NCBI RefSeq assembly: GCF_024586455.1
Contig: NC_065923.1
Location: 36,628,370-36,692,369, forward strand
From: Bactrocera neohumeralis
Taxonomy: Eukaryota > Arthropoda > Insecta > Diptera > Tephritidae
Reading direction: 5' to 3'
DNA: 64,000 nucleotides
The notes under the pieces are model-generated. The model worked only from the letters and a program-made list of their open reading frames with translations. It made no database searches and was not told the origin of the DNA. The number at the start of each line of letters is the position of its first letter. The stretch's first letter is position 1. The position numbers and the translations under genes were made by a program. Below are positions 32,871 through 45,070 of the stretch, piece after piece.

Positions 32871-35140
32871 AAAATGAAAATTAGCAGAGTTTTAGACCCG
32901 AAATCGTACAGAGAACGTTTAATTCAATATGAATTGATATTTCAGATAATTGTTACGCAAAAGGCTTGCAAACTCAACTTCCTAACCTCATTTAATATTA
33001 GCTTTTTATATTGTTACCTACCAGAGTTGCACCAACTAAAAATGATTAAATTCGCATCCTCAATAAAAATGCTCCCTTTATAGTCATTTGTATGCGAACT
33101 GGGCAGATTTTCGCCTTTAATCCATTGTTTGCTTTGTGCGCGCCTACAAACAAAAGCCGTTTAAATGTTGCAGCAACAGCCTCCTAGCAGCAATTTCGCA
33201 GCTGCAATTCGCGCTATTGTGTATTGCCATGCCCAACACCAGCGGCTGGTGGTGAGTCGCTCCCCTGCGACCGGTGCAGACTACAAGGGCAACCACCACA
33301 GCAACAACAAAAGCAGCCACAACAACAAGTTTGTGTGCAACATTGCGGCTAAACTGTTGACCGCATCTGCATATAAAATTACCAACGCCAACATACAAAT
33401 AGCGCACGAAGCCTATGAATAGATAAAGTGGCTCGAGCATCGATTGCATTGCGGCAGCGGCTGAGCAGCCCGGGCAGCACCGGAGCAACGCCAGAACAGC
33501 TGCAGCGAGTGCAACAACCGACACTGGTGCGAATGCTGTTGCAAAGCAGAAGTGCCGGGTAGATGAGGTGCCGCCATTGTCATTGCCGTGCTTGTTGCTT
33601 ACCACGCATGCATGTACATAGTTGAGTTGCCCACCAGCGATTGAAGCCAGGTTGCAATGACGGTGGGCGGGGATGCAGTGCGGTTCATTGGCCTTGCGCT
33701 GTTGTTAGTGGCTTTGTGGTGGTGATTTGCATTTGATCGATCGCATAATTACGGGCTTAATGCATATATACACGCACACACAGTGCTGCATACGCATGTT
33801 CGCACAGACGTGGCATGTTGCAAGTTCGCTTAGTAGTTGCTTGTGACATGTGTCACAAGTCAAAGTTCACAAGCTCGACAGTTGTTTAGTTGTTTATGGG
33901 AGGGGAAGGGTTGGCAGCGCAGGCGGTTTGTCACTCGGCAGTGATGCTTTAATTCATCGCAAACGCTCACCGACATTCATACGCATAGGTATCTGTGATG
34001 TTTTGCTGTAGTCAGCAATGTTGCAAGTTCGCAATCGACTTTTGAATTATGTACAGCGAGGCTCTCCCGCACACCACTTCTTTTACGCTTTTATGCCATC
34101 GCCTGCTTAAGACCAATTAACGCTTTCACCTCCACGTATTAATAAAAGCTGCGGTAATTCAAATTATATATCTTGTGTTGCACATAATAGCAAAGTGGTT
34201 CGCCTGTGTGTGTGTATGCCTGCGCCAATAGAAATTTTCATCTAGTCAAGTGCGAATAAGCGGGACTCTAATGAATGCTCTACCACTTCTAAGTGGCAAC
34301 CCACTCTGCCATAGTCTAGGCACTGTCGTTGCGCTTGCCACTGTTGCATGCCGGCTTCATGTGTAGAACACTCTATTTAACTGATGGAATTGATGGCAAA
34401 ATTATTGCAGTTGCCAACTTTAACGAGCCCAAAGTCAATTGCCTCGGTGATTATACGAAATGATTCGGTGGAATCTCAGCTGCACACCATTTCGCCTGCA
34501 CCGTAACCTTAACAAGCCATCCATTAAATCATCATCGGCAGCATCGAGTGCCTGTTAAGTAATTATGCATGCGAGAGTCTTGGGTGAAGTCGAAAGACAG
34601 TTGCTCTCTACTCCAGTCATCTATTCAGCAATATATCTCCTAGGTATGCGTGTGTGCACCCTTAGTAAATGGGCTTTAAGCGCTATCAGATTAGGAGCTG
34701 ACATGGCAATTTTATAACTTCTTTGCTTCACAGGTTAATCAGCTGAGTTGCAATTGCAGGAATTGCTGTAGTTACGTTCTAACTGTATTTACTAAATATA
34801 TGTTCTAAATTTAATGACTTTAATCTAGTGTTAGATAATTGTTAAGATTTTATGACTTGCTTGTTTTAGTATGTTTCTTGTTCACACTAAAATAACGCAA
34901 TATATTGACGTTGGATCATTTGGAGCTTTGAGAGTGGTGAATCGAATACGCTACTATTTAATATCAAATCAAATTAATCGTAAATTAAACAACGAGTATA
35001 GTTTTTAGTTGTTTTCTAGTATTTAAAAATCGAGGGCAATAAAGGAATGCACTGTGCTTATCGATTTTGCATAGAATTTAATGTCCAGAGTGCGAATCAT
35101 ATTGAAGCCGCATACAATATTACTGAATTCATTAATTTTA
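32871..35140. other. Unique island with CAA/CAG tracts
   Basis: Transposon-poor. 33160-33560 is rich in CAACAAC, CAGCAGC and GCAACA words, which create a 153-codon Ala/Val-rich open frame on the minus strand (33605-33144) that I regard as spurious. 33770-34760 has short CACACA and TGTGTG patches. Probably intronic and possibly regulatory; nothing specific is recognised. Confidence 0.45.
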
Positions 35141-35199
35141 TAATTAGAAATCGCGGACTGGAACGCACGAAGACTCTGTTTGCCACAATTCTATACGAT

Positions 35200-36115
35200 T
35201 TTCAATTGTGCCTGCGAAGTAATCTCACACTTCTCTATTGTGAGCACTATTTGTTTTTCCATCTTCTTGGTGGCTTATGAGTAAAACTCCTGCTTCGTTT
35301 TCAGTCAGTTCCAAGCTCACAGAAAAAAACCATTTGAGTAGACTATTTACACACTCACTGCATTTGTTTCTTAAGACATTTTTAGACACTGCTACTACTA
35401 TAAGAATGTCTGCATATAATATTATTTTCACGTCTGTTGATTGCTATCTTCTTAGCACCCCGTCATATAAGACGTTCCATGACAGCGGCCTAAAACTGAC
35501 TCTTATGGTATTTCATTCGAGATAGAGAACTCTTGGTGCCTTCGTCAGTAAAATCTCTCTTCTGTTTTGAAAATAGCTCATTATAATATTTATGAGGTTT
35601 CATCCAGAACTTTGATTACTTTTCCTAGTATGTCACGGCTATACGACTTTTCCTAGTATGTCAATTGGGACTTTTGCTTCATAAAGCCATATTGTCTTTC
35701 CGCCAGCTCCCTATTTTGCTAACTCCAAGCGGTTTCTTATTATGCTTTCGTACATTCGATTTTTTAAAGAAATCAAATGCTGCACTTTCCGGGGTCGGGT
35801 CGGGGAGCACTTCTTCTTTTATTCAAGCGTTATAAGTTTTAGCGAACAGCCGAACTTTCGAGGTTATAGCTTCCTACAGAGCTTTGTTGGGTATGCCATC
35901 TATTCTAGGCACTTTGTTGTTTTCGATTTGCTTTGCTTCCGTGAATAACGAACGTGACTCTGCAGCTTTGTTTCATCGCTTGGCTGAAGAAATCCAATAG
36001 TGTTTTGAAAATAATATTTCGATGACCTTTTCCATAAGCTTTGCGTTGAATCTTGACATTCACATTTTAAAGCGTGTTCCATTTCGAGGTTCCCTAAACT
36101 TTTTGAGAAAAAACT
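35200..36115 (-). pseudogene. LINE reverse transcriptase remnant (R1/Loa-like)
   Basis: Minus strand, high to low: NNKVPRIDGIPNKAL (decayed N-x-APGIDGIPNKALK, the fingers domain, near 35925), KVRLFAKTYNA, DPTPESA, then GIPQESVLGRCHG-like residues (PQGSVLGP box, near 35510). MKIILYADILIVVAVSKN follows (35431-35380; the YADD box has decayed to YADI, so a catalytic Asp is missing), then ELTENEAGVLLIS. Several frameshifts are present. A duplicated ACTTTTCCTAGTATGTCA run occurs at 35620-35662. Confidence 0.8.
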
Positions 36116-36540
36116 TGGAAACTTCAAATTGAATGGGCAATTTTTATTATCATTCGTAAGAACATTCTTTGGCATTTATTTCATGAAGATTATCTCTTCC
36201 AAATGTTGGCCGCGGCTACGTCCATCCATTTGAGTCCAATTTTCGTTGACTCGTTGGAGCATTTCCAAGGCCTGAAACGAATAGGCTTTAGACTTTACAT
36301 ATCACCGCAGGAAAAAGTCTAACGGTGTGTTGTACATTTCCAATCGACCAAACTAAAACGTAAAATTATCTGCTGACCAAAGTGTTCTCTCCATAAATCC
36401 ATTGATTGATGCGATGTGTGGAAAGTGGCGCCGTCTTGTTGAAATCAAATGTCACCGAGATGACGAGCTTCAATTTCAGGCATCAATTAGTTGGTTATCA
36501 TTGCGCTACATGTTTTTTTTAAGGATAGAAACTGTTTTCA
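36116..36540 (-). mobile_element. DD41D element, C-terminal half
   Basis: Minus-strand pieces correspond to the end of the DD41D transposase: SMDLWREHF (36400), IILRFSLVDW, FFLR/CGDM-type residues from the LWGY block, and SNESTKIGLKWMD. The left edge (ATTATCATTCGTAAGAACAT near 36147) is shared with the 3' end of the element at 60814-61230. It directly abuts the LINE remnant at 35200-36115. Confidence 0.7.
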
Positions 36541-38399
36541 TTTCTTTATGGAAATAATTCCACATGAAATCGATTAGTGCAATTTCGGCAACAACAAACA
36601 ACTCAGACTGAATAAAGATCTCAGATAACTAAGGAAGAAAATCACTCCAAATTTAAACTTGAAGATTATTATATGTGTGTTTTCAAACTTGTATCTAACG
36701 AGGTAAGCGTTACAGAAATGAGCTCTTTATTAGACTACTTGAATATCGATGCTGCTCTATGATGTAAATAACCCACATAATTGTTTATTCTGCCATATGT
36801 AGACATAGAATTGATGTTGAGAAAAAAATATATAAAAATTGCAAGAGCAGAAATAAGCCAAATCTCTTATTAGTTCTTGAACTCAGATTTTTAGTAGGAA
36901 AAAAATAAATTTTTTTGTCTTCTAATAAAGATAAACTTAAGAAGTATCACTCCTAGTTCTTTCACTTTTGCACTTCTATCAGTTTTGTAAAACGTTGCCA
37001 CTGATTGCGTAACACAAATAACACAATTGCTTTTTAGGAGAACCAATGCGAGCAAGTATACCATAGAGCGCACACATTTACGCTCACCCTGACGGAAAAT
37101 GTTCTAGTTGCGAGCTGAATTAGTAGCTTTTACTCACAAAAGTATGTTTCTACTTTAAACAAAAGATGTGTGAGTTCATTTCAAAACACTCTAAGCGTTG
37201 ACAATTGATGTTCGTTTCACCATACTCACTTGCGAGTTATGCTTAGAGAGAACTCGGCAAGTTGATTGGGAACCACAGAATTTTAGTTATAACTTTTCCT
37301 ACAGTGTATTTGTTTTGCAGAATGTTAGCATAAATGTGGCTATGCAAATTGTTTGCAACTGCAGTCGAGTACCACAATACTGCTGTGGTGTCTAGTACAT
37401 GTATTGCCCAATCTTATTGCAACGTTTCCAATAATTTCGAGCAATGCAGATTTGCAAAACTCTATATATAAACACGAGTACATGCCAACATATTAAAAAG
37501 AATGTACGCAAGCATTCGAGCATGTGAGCACTTTGTGGCAGCTGTTACTGCCCAGTTTAGCTGCAACAACGTTGCATTTGCATATAAAAGTGCACATAAG
37601 CACAAGTAAATGCTTAAGCATATAAGTTGGCATATTGCTTGTTGTTGCTTCACGTGTTGCCTGCAAGCAGTGCACGTGACCAACATTTTACAAAATGAGA
37701 AGTTTCTACGCCGCACCGCAGCGCACCCCTTGCCCGGTTAGTATGGCGCGCAAACAAAGCACGAAGGAGTTGACTGTCGTTGGAGTTCCGCTTTGCAAGA
37801 AAGAATTGTTTATTGTTGCTTTTGTGGCAGCTTGGCTGAGAGATTGATTTACTGATTTGCCGGTATTTATGTTCGAGTTATGACTTTCAGTTGGGCACAA
37901 GCAACCGAATCTATTGGTACGGTGTTACCAAAGTAAACACTGGTTTGCGAGTTAGCAGCTGAGCTATTAAGTTCAGACTTTCATAACGCAGATTGGATCC
38001 GATAAAATCAGCATATTTATTTATTACTTTTTTAATTTTGCCCGCAGTCGATTTCATTGATGTTGTTGCAACAACTTAAAACCACACCTATTTGTATGTA
38101 TGTATGCCTGGCTTTATTTATTGCTTTGGTTGTGAGATCAGAACTGGTGCAGCCAGTCGAGAACCTTGGCCGCTTGTAGTGCAATAAATTAATTTTGCAC
38201 ATTGCGAAATAGTTCGCTTTAATAACGAAACAATTAAAAAATTGCTAAACGGCAGTGCAGCTGCTATAGATACTTAATACAAATATGTCCACTGAGTAAA
38301 AATATAGTTTGTTACTTGGAAATCAATGTGATGTAGCACCGCTAATAATTTGCATACAGAAAACGCAAAGTACTAAAGAAAGGAATGTTATTGTTGTCT
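36541..38399. other. Intronic sequence, partly unique
   Basis: No gene recognised. 37440-37720 contains TGTTGTTGC/CAACAAC words. Open frames there are short and overlapping. Confidence 0.45.
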
Positions 38400-39780
38400 T
38401 GCTTTCTCTTCTCTGTTTTAGTGGCAGAAAACATTCCTGAAGTAATTTCGAGGTATGGTGCCGAGTTGTCAGCCCTTGGACGGATAAAAAATCAAGATCC
38501 GTTCCGGTTACTTAGGCCCGACTGACTTGGGAACGGCCTCTTCTTCTACTCTTATACTCTCGCTCAGTTTTCCTCAAATAAGCGTTGAACATTTTTCCAA
38601 ATCCAAAGCTTCTATATTTTCCTAAAACCCTTGCAATTATCGCTCTACTTTATGTAAGAGTTCTTAAGATACATATGTATGTGTTACAAACTTCAGAATC
38701 ATCTCCAAGTGTTCAGTGTAATGGTTCTTCTGTCCATATCAGCATCTAGATGTTGATCACGTTTTCGGACGTTAACCGTTTAACATTCTTGACAATCTCG
38801 TCCACTATTTCCTTGTCCTCGATTCCTTTGTAGCCTGGCACCCTGTGAAGTGAAGTTGCTTGCATGTGGCAACACTTTCCACTACTGCCCTACTTCCCAA
38901 GACACTTCTGGCCGATTAGTGATACGAGGTTACTGCCTTGATTGCTGCTTGACTGTCTATGTCTGGAATTGCTGCAGGTGCGCGGCCTCAGCTTGAAATA
39001 TACTGCAGTGGTCCCACACCAACTCCATCGTCCATTTTCAAGCCATCCATATAGATGTTTAGAGTGTTGCGTGTAGCTAAACTATCTTTACGCTAGCCAT
39101 ATTTTTTATGTTTCCTTTGAAACTTCTTTCCCAGATGAAAAGTGGGATAATGTAGTCGATGTTTGCCTCTTCGCCGTTACCCACCGAGCCATGCCCGAAG
39201 GTTTTATATGTAAATTCTCCTGCGATTTCAAAGTTTTCAGCAAGGAGGTCTATAGATTCAAGGTTTAGTACTACTAGTTCCAGAGCCGCCGTTGGAGTTG
39301 TTCTTAAAGCTCCTCTAAACTCTTTCCATTGGCTTCCGGTAGGTGGATTTCATTACGCCTCCCCTCCATAACACTGCATCGTAAAGCAGAATTTGTCTGA
39401 CAATAGCTTTGTAGTGAATGAGAGAGGGAGACACGTATATAAAGCTTTGCTAGCTCTTGTCACTCTTACGTCCGCGTTGTGCTTCCACAGCAGTTTGCTA
39501 TCCAAGACTACCCCAAGATACTTGGTTCGGTCTTTGAGAGAGAGAGAGTTGTGCTCCCATCGAATGAAACCTACATAGAGAAACTTTGTGCTTAAGACAG
39601 TCAGATCCGTTTTCCGGCTTCAACCCCAGACCCGCTTGCGATGCCAAATTTTGGACCCGTCTATAGACCCGTTATTAAAATGGCAATGTAGTCCGCATAT
39701 GCCACCATCTTAGGAGCCTTGGCTTCCAAGTTCCTTAGCAGCTTATTCACCACTAGTGACGTTGTGGAACGTTCCAGAAA
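38400..39780 (-). pseudogene. LINE remnant: RT palm/thumb into RNase H
   Basis: Minus strand, high to low. YADYIAILITG at about 39695 is the YADD box with the second Asp changed to Tyr. LSKTEPSILG follows (YLGV-like, 39520), then the thumb: SHYKAIVRQILLYDAVLWRG (39420-39360) and MKSTYRKPMERV. Next come FEIAGEFTYKTFGHGSVGNG-type residues (39235-39165), then NIYMDGLKMDDGVGVG (39070-39020), which is the start of RNase H with its first Asp, and IDSQAAIKAVTSYH (38960). The sequence below about 38850 is poorly readable. This is an I/Loa-like family. Confidence 0.8.
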
Positions 39781-41384
39781 TTAATGAATTAAAGCAAACA
39801 AAATTCTCTAAAAACTACATGCTTTAGATGCGGCGCCTGAAAAGTGGCCAACCGAACAAACAACTGCTATAAAATGGCCTAATAAAATAGATATATCAAT
39901 TAGTTATACCACTGTGGGGTGGTAGCAGAAAATCACACTTTGGCTCTCAAATTTTATGAATCATTTCTCTCTGTGTAGTTGATTTCAATCGTAAGCTCTG
40001 CTATGCATGCAATATATGAAAGAACAGTTACTAACTGATTTATCTGCAAAGCCAAACATTGTTGCTTTTTGCATTGCAAACTGTGCCCGGCCACCAGCGC
40101 AACATGAATAAAATGCAAAATCAAATAACAAACCAAACAACAACATGCAACAACACCAACACCAACAGCTTGCACCATTTTAAATGAGCGATTGATTAGC
40201 GTTTGCTGAAGGACGCGATCGATGAATTTCATTGCACTTTGGGTGCGCAGTTTTTCATTTTGTTGCACTCTTTTCCCGATTAGTGTAGCGCCGACTGCGG
40301 ACTGCGCTTTTGTACTGGGTGTTGGCCCATTAAACTGGCCAAAGCGTGACTACAACTTTCACTCTAACTATGGCCGACACTCGAGTTGCGACCGAGGTTG
40401 GCCAGCTGTCAGCGTTGAACTCGAGCGAGTGCGGTTGCTCACTATGACTGTGGGTTATGTTTTTTCTCGTTGGCGACTTCGTTCGTTTTTTGCGATTGCA
40501 TGTTTTGCTGGCTGCTTGTCGCCGCTGCTGGTGTGGCATGTCTAATGCTGAACGACAACAGCGATAAATCCGCTTGTGCCGTAATTGGAGTTGAATCGAC
40601 AGTTCGACTCTGGCGCGCCTGGCCAGCTCAACAGCAGCGTCAATGCCTGAGTGGCGGGAACAAGAGCGCGGCGTTGAAGGTGTGTAAAACTCGAAGCAAA
40701 AAAGCAGCTGAGACTAATTGGAAAAGGAATAGTAAAGTCACAAGAAAAAAAAAAAAAACTAGCAAACACAAACATACAAATGCCCAGGTGTCACTTGAAT
40801 TGCTCCAGTGTCGACAGTGGACTCAGCGCTCTGACTCGGTTACAGTTCAGTTGGAAAACAAGCGGCAGCAAGCAGCAGGCCTTTTGCTGGCGGACAATTG
40901 CTTAAGAGCGGTTGTCGCCCAATCGCCACTTCTGTCGGCTGTCTGCTCACCTATGCGGCATTCTATGCCTTTGTCTGCCTCGTAGCTAAAACGGTGCTTG
41001 ATAGGTGTGTGTGTGATTACTGTTGACTACTCGTACTCGCACAAGTATTTTTTTTTTCTTCTTTGTTGCAATTTGGTTATTGTTTTCGGTTAGCTTTGCT
41101 ATGCGGTTGACATGTTTTTTGGGCTCAGTTCGTGCCTTTGGCACTTTGGCACCCCAAAATGTTCGACAAGAATTCCCGTTTCTCTTAAATTGATTGTGTT
41201 GTGATTTCAGTAGAAATTCCTGTGGCTTTGATTGAGCTTAGGCTACACATTAGTGCGCCAAGTGGGCCTACTTGGTAATACAATTACATGCGAGTATGTC
41301 GCAGGAAATACTCAACATCGGAGTACCGCAAATAGTTCAATACTGATGACTTTTTTCAACGTACATGGAATTATCTCTATATAT
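39781..41384. other. Unique GC-richer island
   Basis: Transposon-poor. 40200-40990 is GC-rich and holds several overlapping open frames, the longest being 171 codons at 40470-40985 with poly-Lys and Gln-rich parts and no known domain. A cluster of CTCGAG/GCGAG words and an initiator-like TTCAGTTGG (40848) would fit an unannotated promoter or 5' untranslated exon. This is speculative. Confidence 0.35.
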
Positions 41385-41388
41385 TGTT

Positions 41389-41408
41389 GAGAGAGAGAGA
41401 GAGAGAGA
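41389..41408. repeat. (GA)n microsatellite
   Basis: About ten GA dinucleotides following TATTGTTGA. Such tracts can bind GAGA factor in flies; no further evidence here. Confidence 0.9.
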
Positions 41409-41984
41409 ATACTAGAAAAAAGTTTATATCTATCGGTCATCATTCTTGAAGAGCCTCGAAACTGTCGAAATTATTTTTAGTTCTGCCATAAGTTTTGTTA
41501 CAAGTTTCGGCCGTTATAAAAATAGAACTATAATAAATTTTTTGATGAAGTTATTTTTATTTAATAGGGTATATATCAGATGTACAATGAACAAAATTTT
41601 CTTGGAAATAGTCACCTTTTGCTCTCACACAAGCCCTCAAACGATTCGGTCATTGTTCATTGGCAACGCACACAGTTTCTATTGGTATTAAAGGGTGCTG
41701 TCCGAACCAACAATTTTTTGTGGCTCTCGAAATTTCTGTGTATTCGACAGGTCATGCTCACTAACTCTGATGACAAACTGTAGTCCAGTGGCTTCATGGA
41801 CAACCAATCATCTGCAGCTCTGAAATAAGGAATATTGCTTTTAAGCCACTGCTAAGTATGCTGGAGCATATAACTGCCTTCCCAACCCTATTTTTCATGA
41901 AGATAGACTCAATGATTTTTTTTTTGATAGACTCAATGATCTTCATGGAAAACATTCTGATGGTACACTTTTGACCCGGTCTTA
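41409..41984. other. Sequence of uncertain origin
   Basis: No confident call. 41590-41790 has the look of transposon-derived sequence (TCATTGTTCATTGGCAACGC), but I could not read a protein. 41900-41945 has a small direct repeat of GATAGACTCAATGATTTT. Confidence 0.3.
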
Positions 41985-42390
41985 ACCTCCTTATTGAAAC
42001 CAAATGTCGCCGAGATCATGAGCTTCAATTTTAGGCATTAATTCGTCGGTTATCATATAACGGTCGCCATTGATGGTTACGTTCTCATCAGCATCATTTT
42101 TGAAGAAATATGCTCCGATGATTCCGCCGGCGCACAAACCACACTAAACCATTGCTTTTTCTGGATGAAATGGAAGGTCTTGAACTTTTCAGGTTGCTCT
42201 TCGACACAAATGCGGTAATTTTATTTGTTTACAAACGCATTGAGCCAGAAACGGGCCTCGTCGCTGAACAAAATTTGCTCTAAAACGTCAGATCTTTTGG
42301 AGTACATAGAGCGAAGAGAGGTCGCTTGTGAAGGTCGAGCAACACAGAACGAAAATGACAGGACAGCTTGAGACGATTCACGCGTGATCT
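41985..42390 (-). mobile_element. DD41D element, central part
   Basis: Minus-strand frames give the first catalytic region in decayed form (ILFSD-EARFWLN, about 42275-42245, read across frames), FVNK, then GLCAGGIIGAYFFKNDADEN (42150-42095), VTINGDRYMITDELMPKIEA and HDLGDIWFQ before a stop. This block, between the first and second catalytic aspartates, is the one missing from the copy at 19061-19931. Confidence 0.8.
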
Positions 42391-43680
42391 GTCAAAAAAA
42401 GAATATTGAAAAAAGTATCACCCGTTATATGAGTAGACACTGCTTACAAATTATAATTAAAAGCAACGGCACTTAAAGGAATTCGTTCGCGCTGTATGTA
42501 TTGTAAACTTAGTAAGAGAATTTGTGGCAAGGCTTAGTAGAAATAGTTTTGGATTTCTCTAGAATTCAATAACATATTTATAATTTTTATCACACTGCCT
42601 TTTCAACCACTTGGACAATCGGTAACTTGGTTCGTCACAATCTTCGTATGTGTTATCTGACGTTAATAATTTCTCACCTATATTATCATTTATCTATATT
42701 TTTATTTAACTCGCTATTACCTTCTCTGATCGCTGGCTGCCATTAAATGAACATAGAAGATAACAGCATTTGTGATTTTATTTAAATAATTGTGAGTAAA
42801 TATAGCGATCTTTTTTCACTCGTACGCTCTTAAACCTTCTATGTTATTAATTTCTGTTGGCTTGCAGCTGTGCCAGAAGCCAAATCTATAGCTTTCCGTC
42901 AGAAATATGAAAAAAATGCTTGGACTTTTGAATGCAATTTGACCAAAACAATAAACAAGCCAATATAAAGAGAACAAAATGCCGAACAAAAGCGCATTGC
43001 TCCACACTTAGTATATACATATATACGTTTTATAACAAGTTTCGTAACCATCACCTTTGAAAATAATAATTTCATGGCAAATTATTGCATTAGTTTACAT
43101 TTGAGAACGGCACGGCAGCCAAGCGCAACGGTGGTGTCTACGAGGAAGCGCAGCGCAGTGGTCACTCGAGCGGTCATAAATGCATACCCACATATGTATA
43201 TGTATGTATGTTCGTATATATATGAATAGAAGTTGCACTTAATGCATCGCGCTACATTTTGTACATATATTTCGCGGTAATTTACGGGTCTGTGCATTCT
43301 TCTGTATACCGGTATGAGTATTCTCAATCGGCATGGAATTGTATTTGCAGCCGTGACCGTTCTTGACTTTGCTCTGGCGATTTGCACTATGGCGACTTTT
43401 CCTCTGCTTAACATACAACCGCTGTGGATGCATGTGTTGCGAATGCGCTTGAAGTCACGGCTGAGGTCAATCGAAAAAAATGACGAAAGTATGTGCAGGA
43501 GAAATGCTCAAAGTGAAAATAATGCAGGAAATATGAAATTTACAATTATATGCACAAATATTTGCTGTACTATATGTATATATGAATCGACTGCAATACG
43601 TTTTAATTTCGCTCAACTATTTTTTGTATTTTGTTACGAATTAAAATATAAGGCCACCGCTAATCTAAGCACCGACTTAG
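42391..43680. other. Intronic sequence, no recognisable gene
   Basis: Nothing recognised. A TATG/TATA tract lies at 43190-43225. The 175-codon frame at 43314-43841 has no known domain. Confidence 0.45.
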
Positions 43681-43689
43681 GAGAATTCT

Positions 43690-45070
43690 CATTATATAAC
43701 GTTTTCTGGGGTGTAGTGTTACCCTGCCAATATACCATCAGACAGTCGGAGGTGGCTCAAAAACCTATGAGACTATCCACTTGTAGGCATGTAATAATGA
43801 TTCTACATAAAGAGGCTTTAGGCATATCGTTGATTTGCTGAATCTGAAACTTTCGAAAATTTGCTTAGGTGTTTTACTTCTATTTCCGCTATTTCACCTG
43901 GATATTTAAAATATGATATCCGAGATATTTTTCCCTTGATATTGAGTGTTGAGCTGATTCTACCCTATATTCTTCCAAACAGCTGATGCAGCTGACATCC
44001 GGTAAGATGTTCATTCGTTTCTCATGGAATCCAATCACATAGTGTCCAGTAAGAACTCAACCCTTGAAATGTGGACCTTGATGAGAGCGAAGATTTCACT
44101 AGGCCTCGTACGATTTACCCTAGGCCAGAAGGGACTATCGATTAAATAGCTGTTGGTAGTTCAACATAGCTTGCTGAAGCCCAACATTACAGTAGTGAAC
44201 CACAAGAAGACAACGAATCTCCTACCTGTTTCCATTTCACAGTTATTGAGACTGAAGTACCTTTCCAGCTCATAAGCCCTACAGTTTCTCCACCGGCAAA
44301 TCCTTCCCTACCGTACCTCTCTCTAAAATACGTTCAGGTCCAGCGCCTCAACCATCAGTAAGATAGCTTTATAGCGCCAAAGAACTACCTCTGGTGAGAG
44401 TTCTAAGCTTTAACCAATGGCTCCCCTGCAACTATACGATGTGTATTTAACGTGGACACTTGCTGACGACAGCCTCACCCCACGGCTCAAGAGCTCAACG
44501 GATCAAATCAATACGTTGTTTAGCGCCAATTGACAGTGTGGAATGGACAAACTATCCAAGTTGGTAGGGTTCATGGTCCACCTTAAACCGTTACCGTACT
44601 TTAGGCAACTCCACATTCAATTGATTAAGTGTCAGTTCTTCCCACATTGGATTTCAACGAGAGCTGCCTGTTTAAGACTAGTTTTAGATACTTATCTCTG
44701 TCAGCAGGCCGAAGAAGAAGCAGGCGTTCATTCCATTGTTGGTAGATGCACCTGCGGGATTTTGTATTTCCTTGTGAATAAAACAAGTTCGGTCATGTTA
44801 GGATTTATTGAGAGACCATTTTCAGCAGCTCAGTTGCTTACGAAGCTAAGGTATCTCTGAGTTAGCCAATACACAGTAATAAAAAATTTTGACTCAACAA
44901 TGAGAGCTATGACTTCCGCGTAAGCTAACACCCGGAATCCAACTTCCTCAAGCTTTTCGAAAGGATAAACAGCAATCATGGAGGAAAGTGGCGAGAAAGC
45001 TCTATCTTGTGGGGAGCCCCTACCCACATTCCGTTGCGCCTGCGCACTACGCCACTTCACTATGATCGTT
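43690..45070 (-). pseudogene. LINE remnant: RT with C-terminal tail
   Basis: Minus strand, high to low. VGRGSPQDRAFSPLSSM (45030-44980) is a decayed GTPQGGVLSPLL box. FEKLEEVGFRVLAYAEVIAL (44965-44905) is the YADD box with its Asp pair changed to Ala-Glu. Frameshifted thumb sequence follows (44700-44300). RLNILPDVSCISCLEEY (44015-43965) carries the Cys-x2-Cys of the C-terminal tail, with QHSI where QHLL is expected. A further untranslated stretch extends to about 43690. Confidence 0.7.

Noticed and set aside
33144..33605. 153-codon minus-strand open frame rich in Ala and Val
   Set aside because: Produced by CAA/CAG/GCA repeats read in reverse; no domain and no start or splice context.
40470..40985. 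171-codon open frame
   Set aside because: Composition is biased (Cys-rich start, poly-Lys centre, Gln-rich end), overlaps other long frames on both strands, and has no recognisable domain. Treated as chance in a GC-rich island.
43314..43841. 175-codon open frame
   Set aside because: No domain, AT-rich codon use, and its end runs into the untranslated tail of the LINE remnant on the opposite strand.
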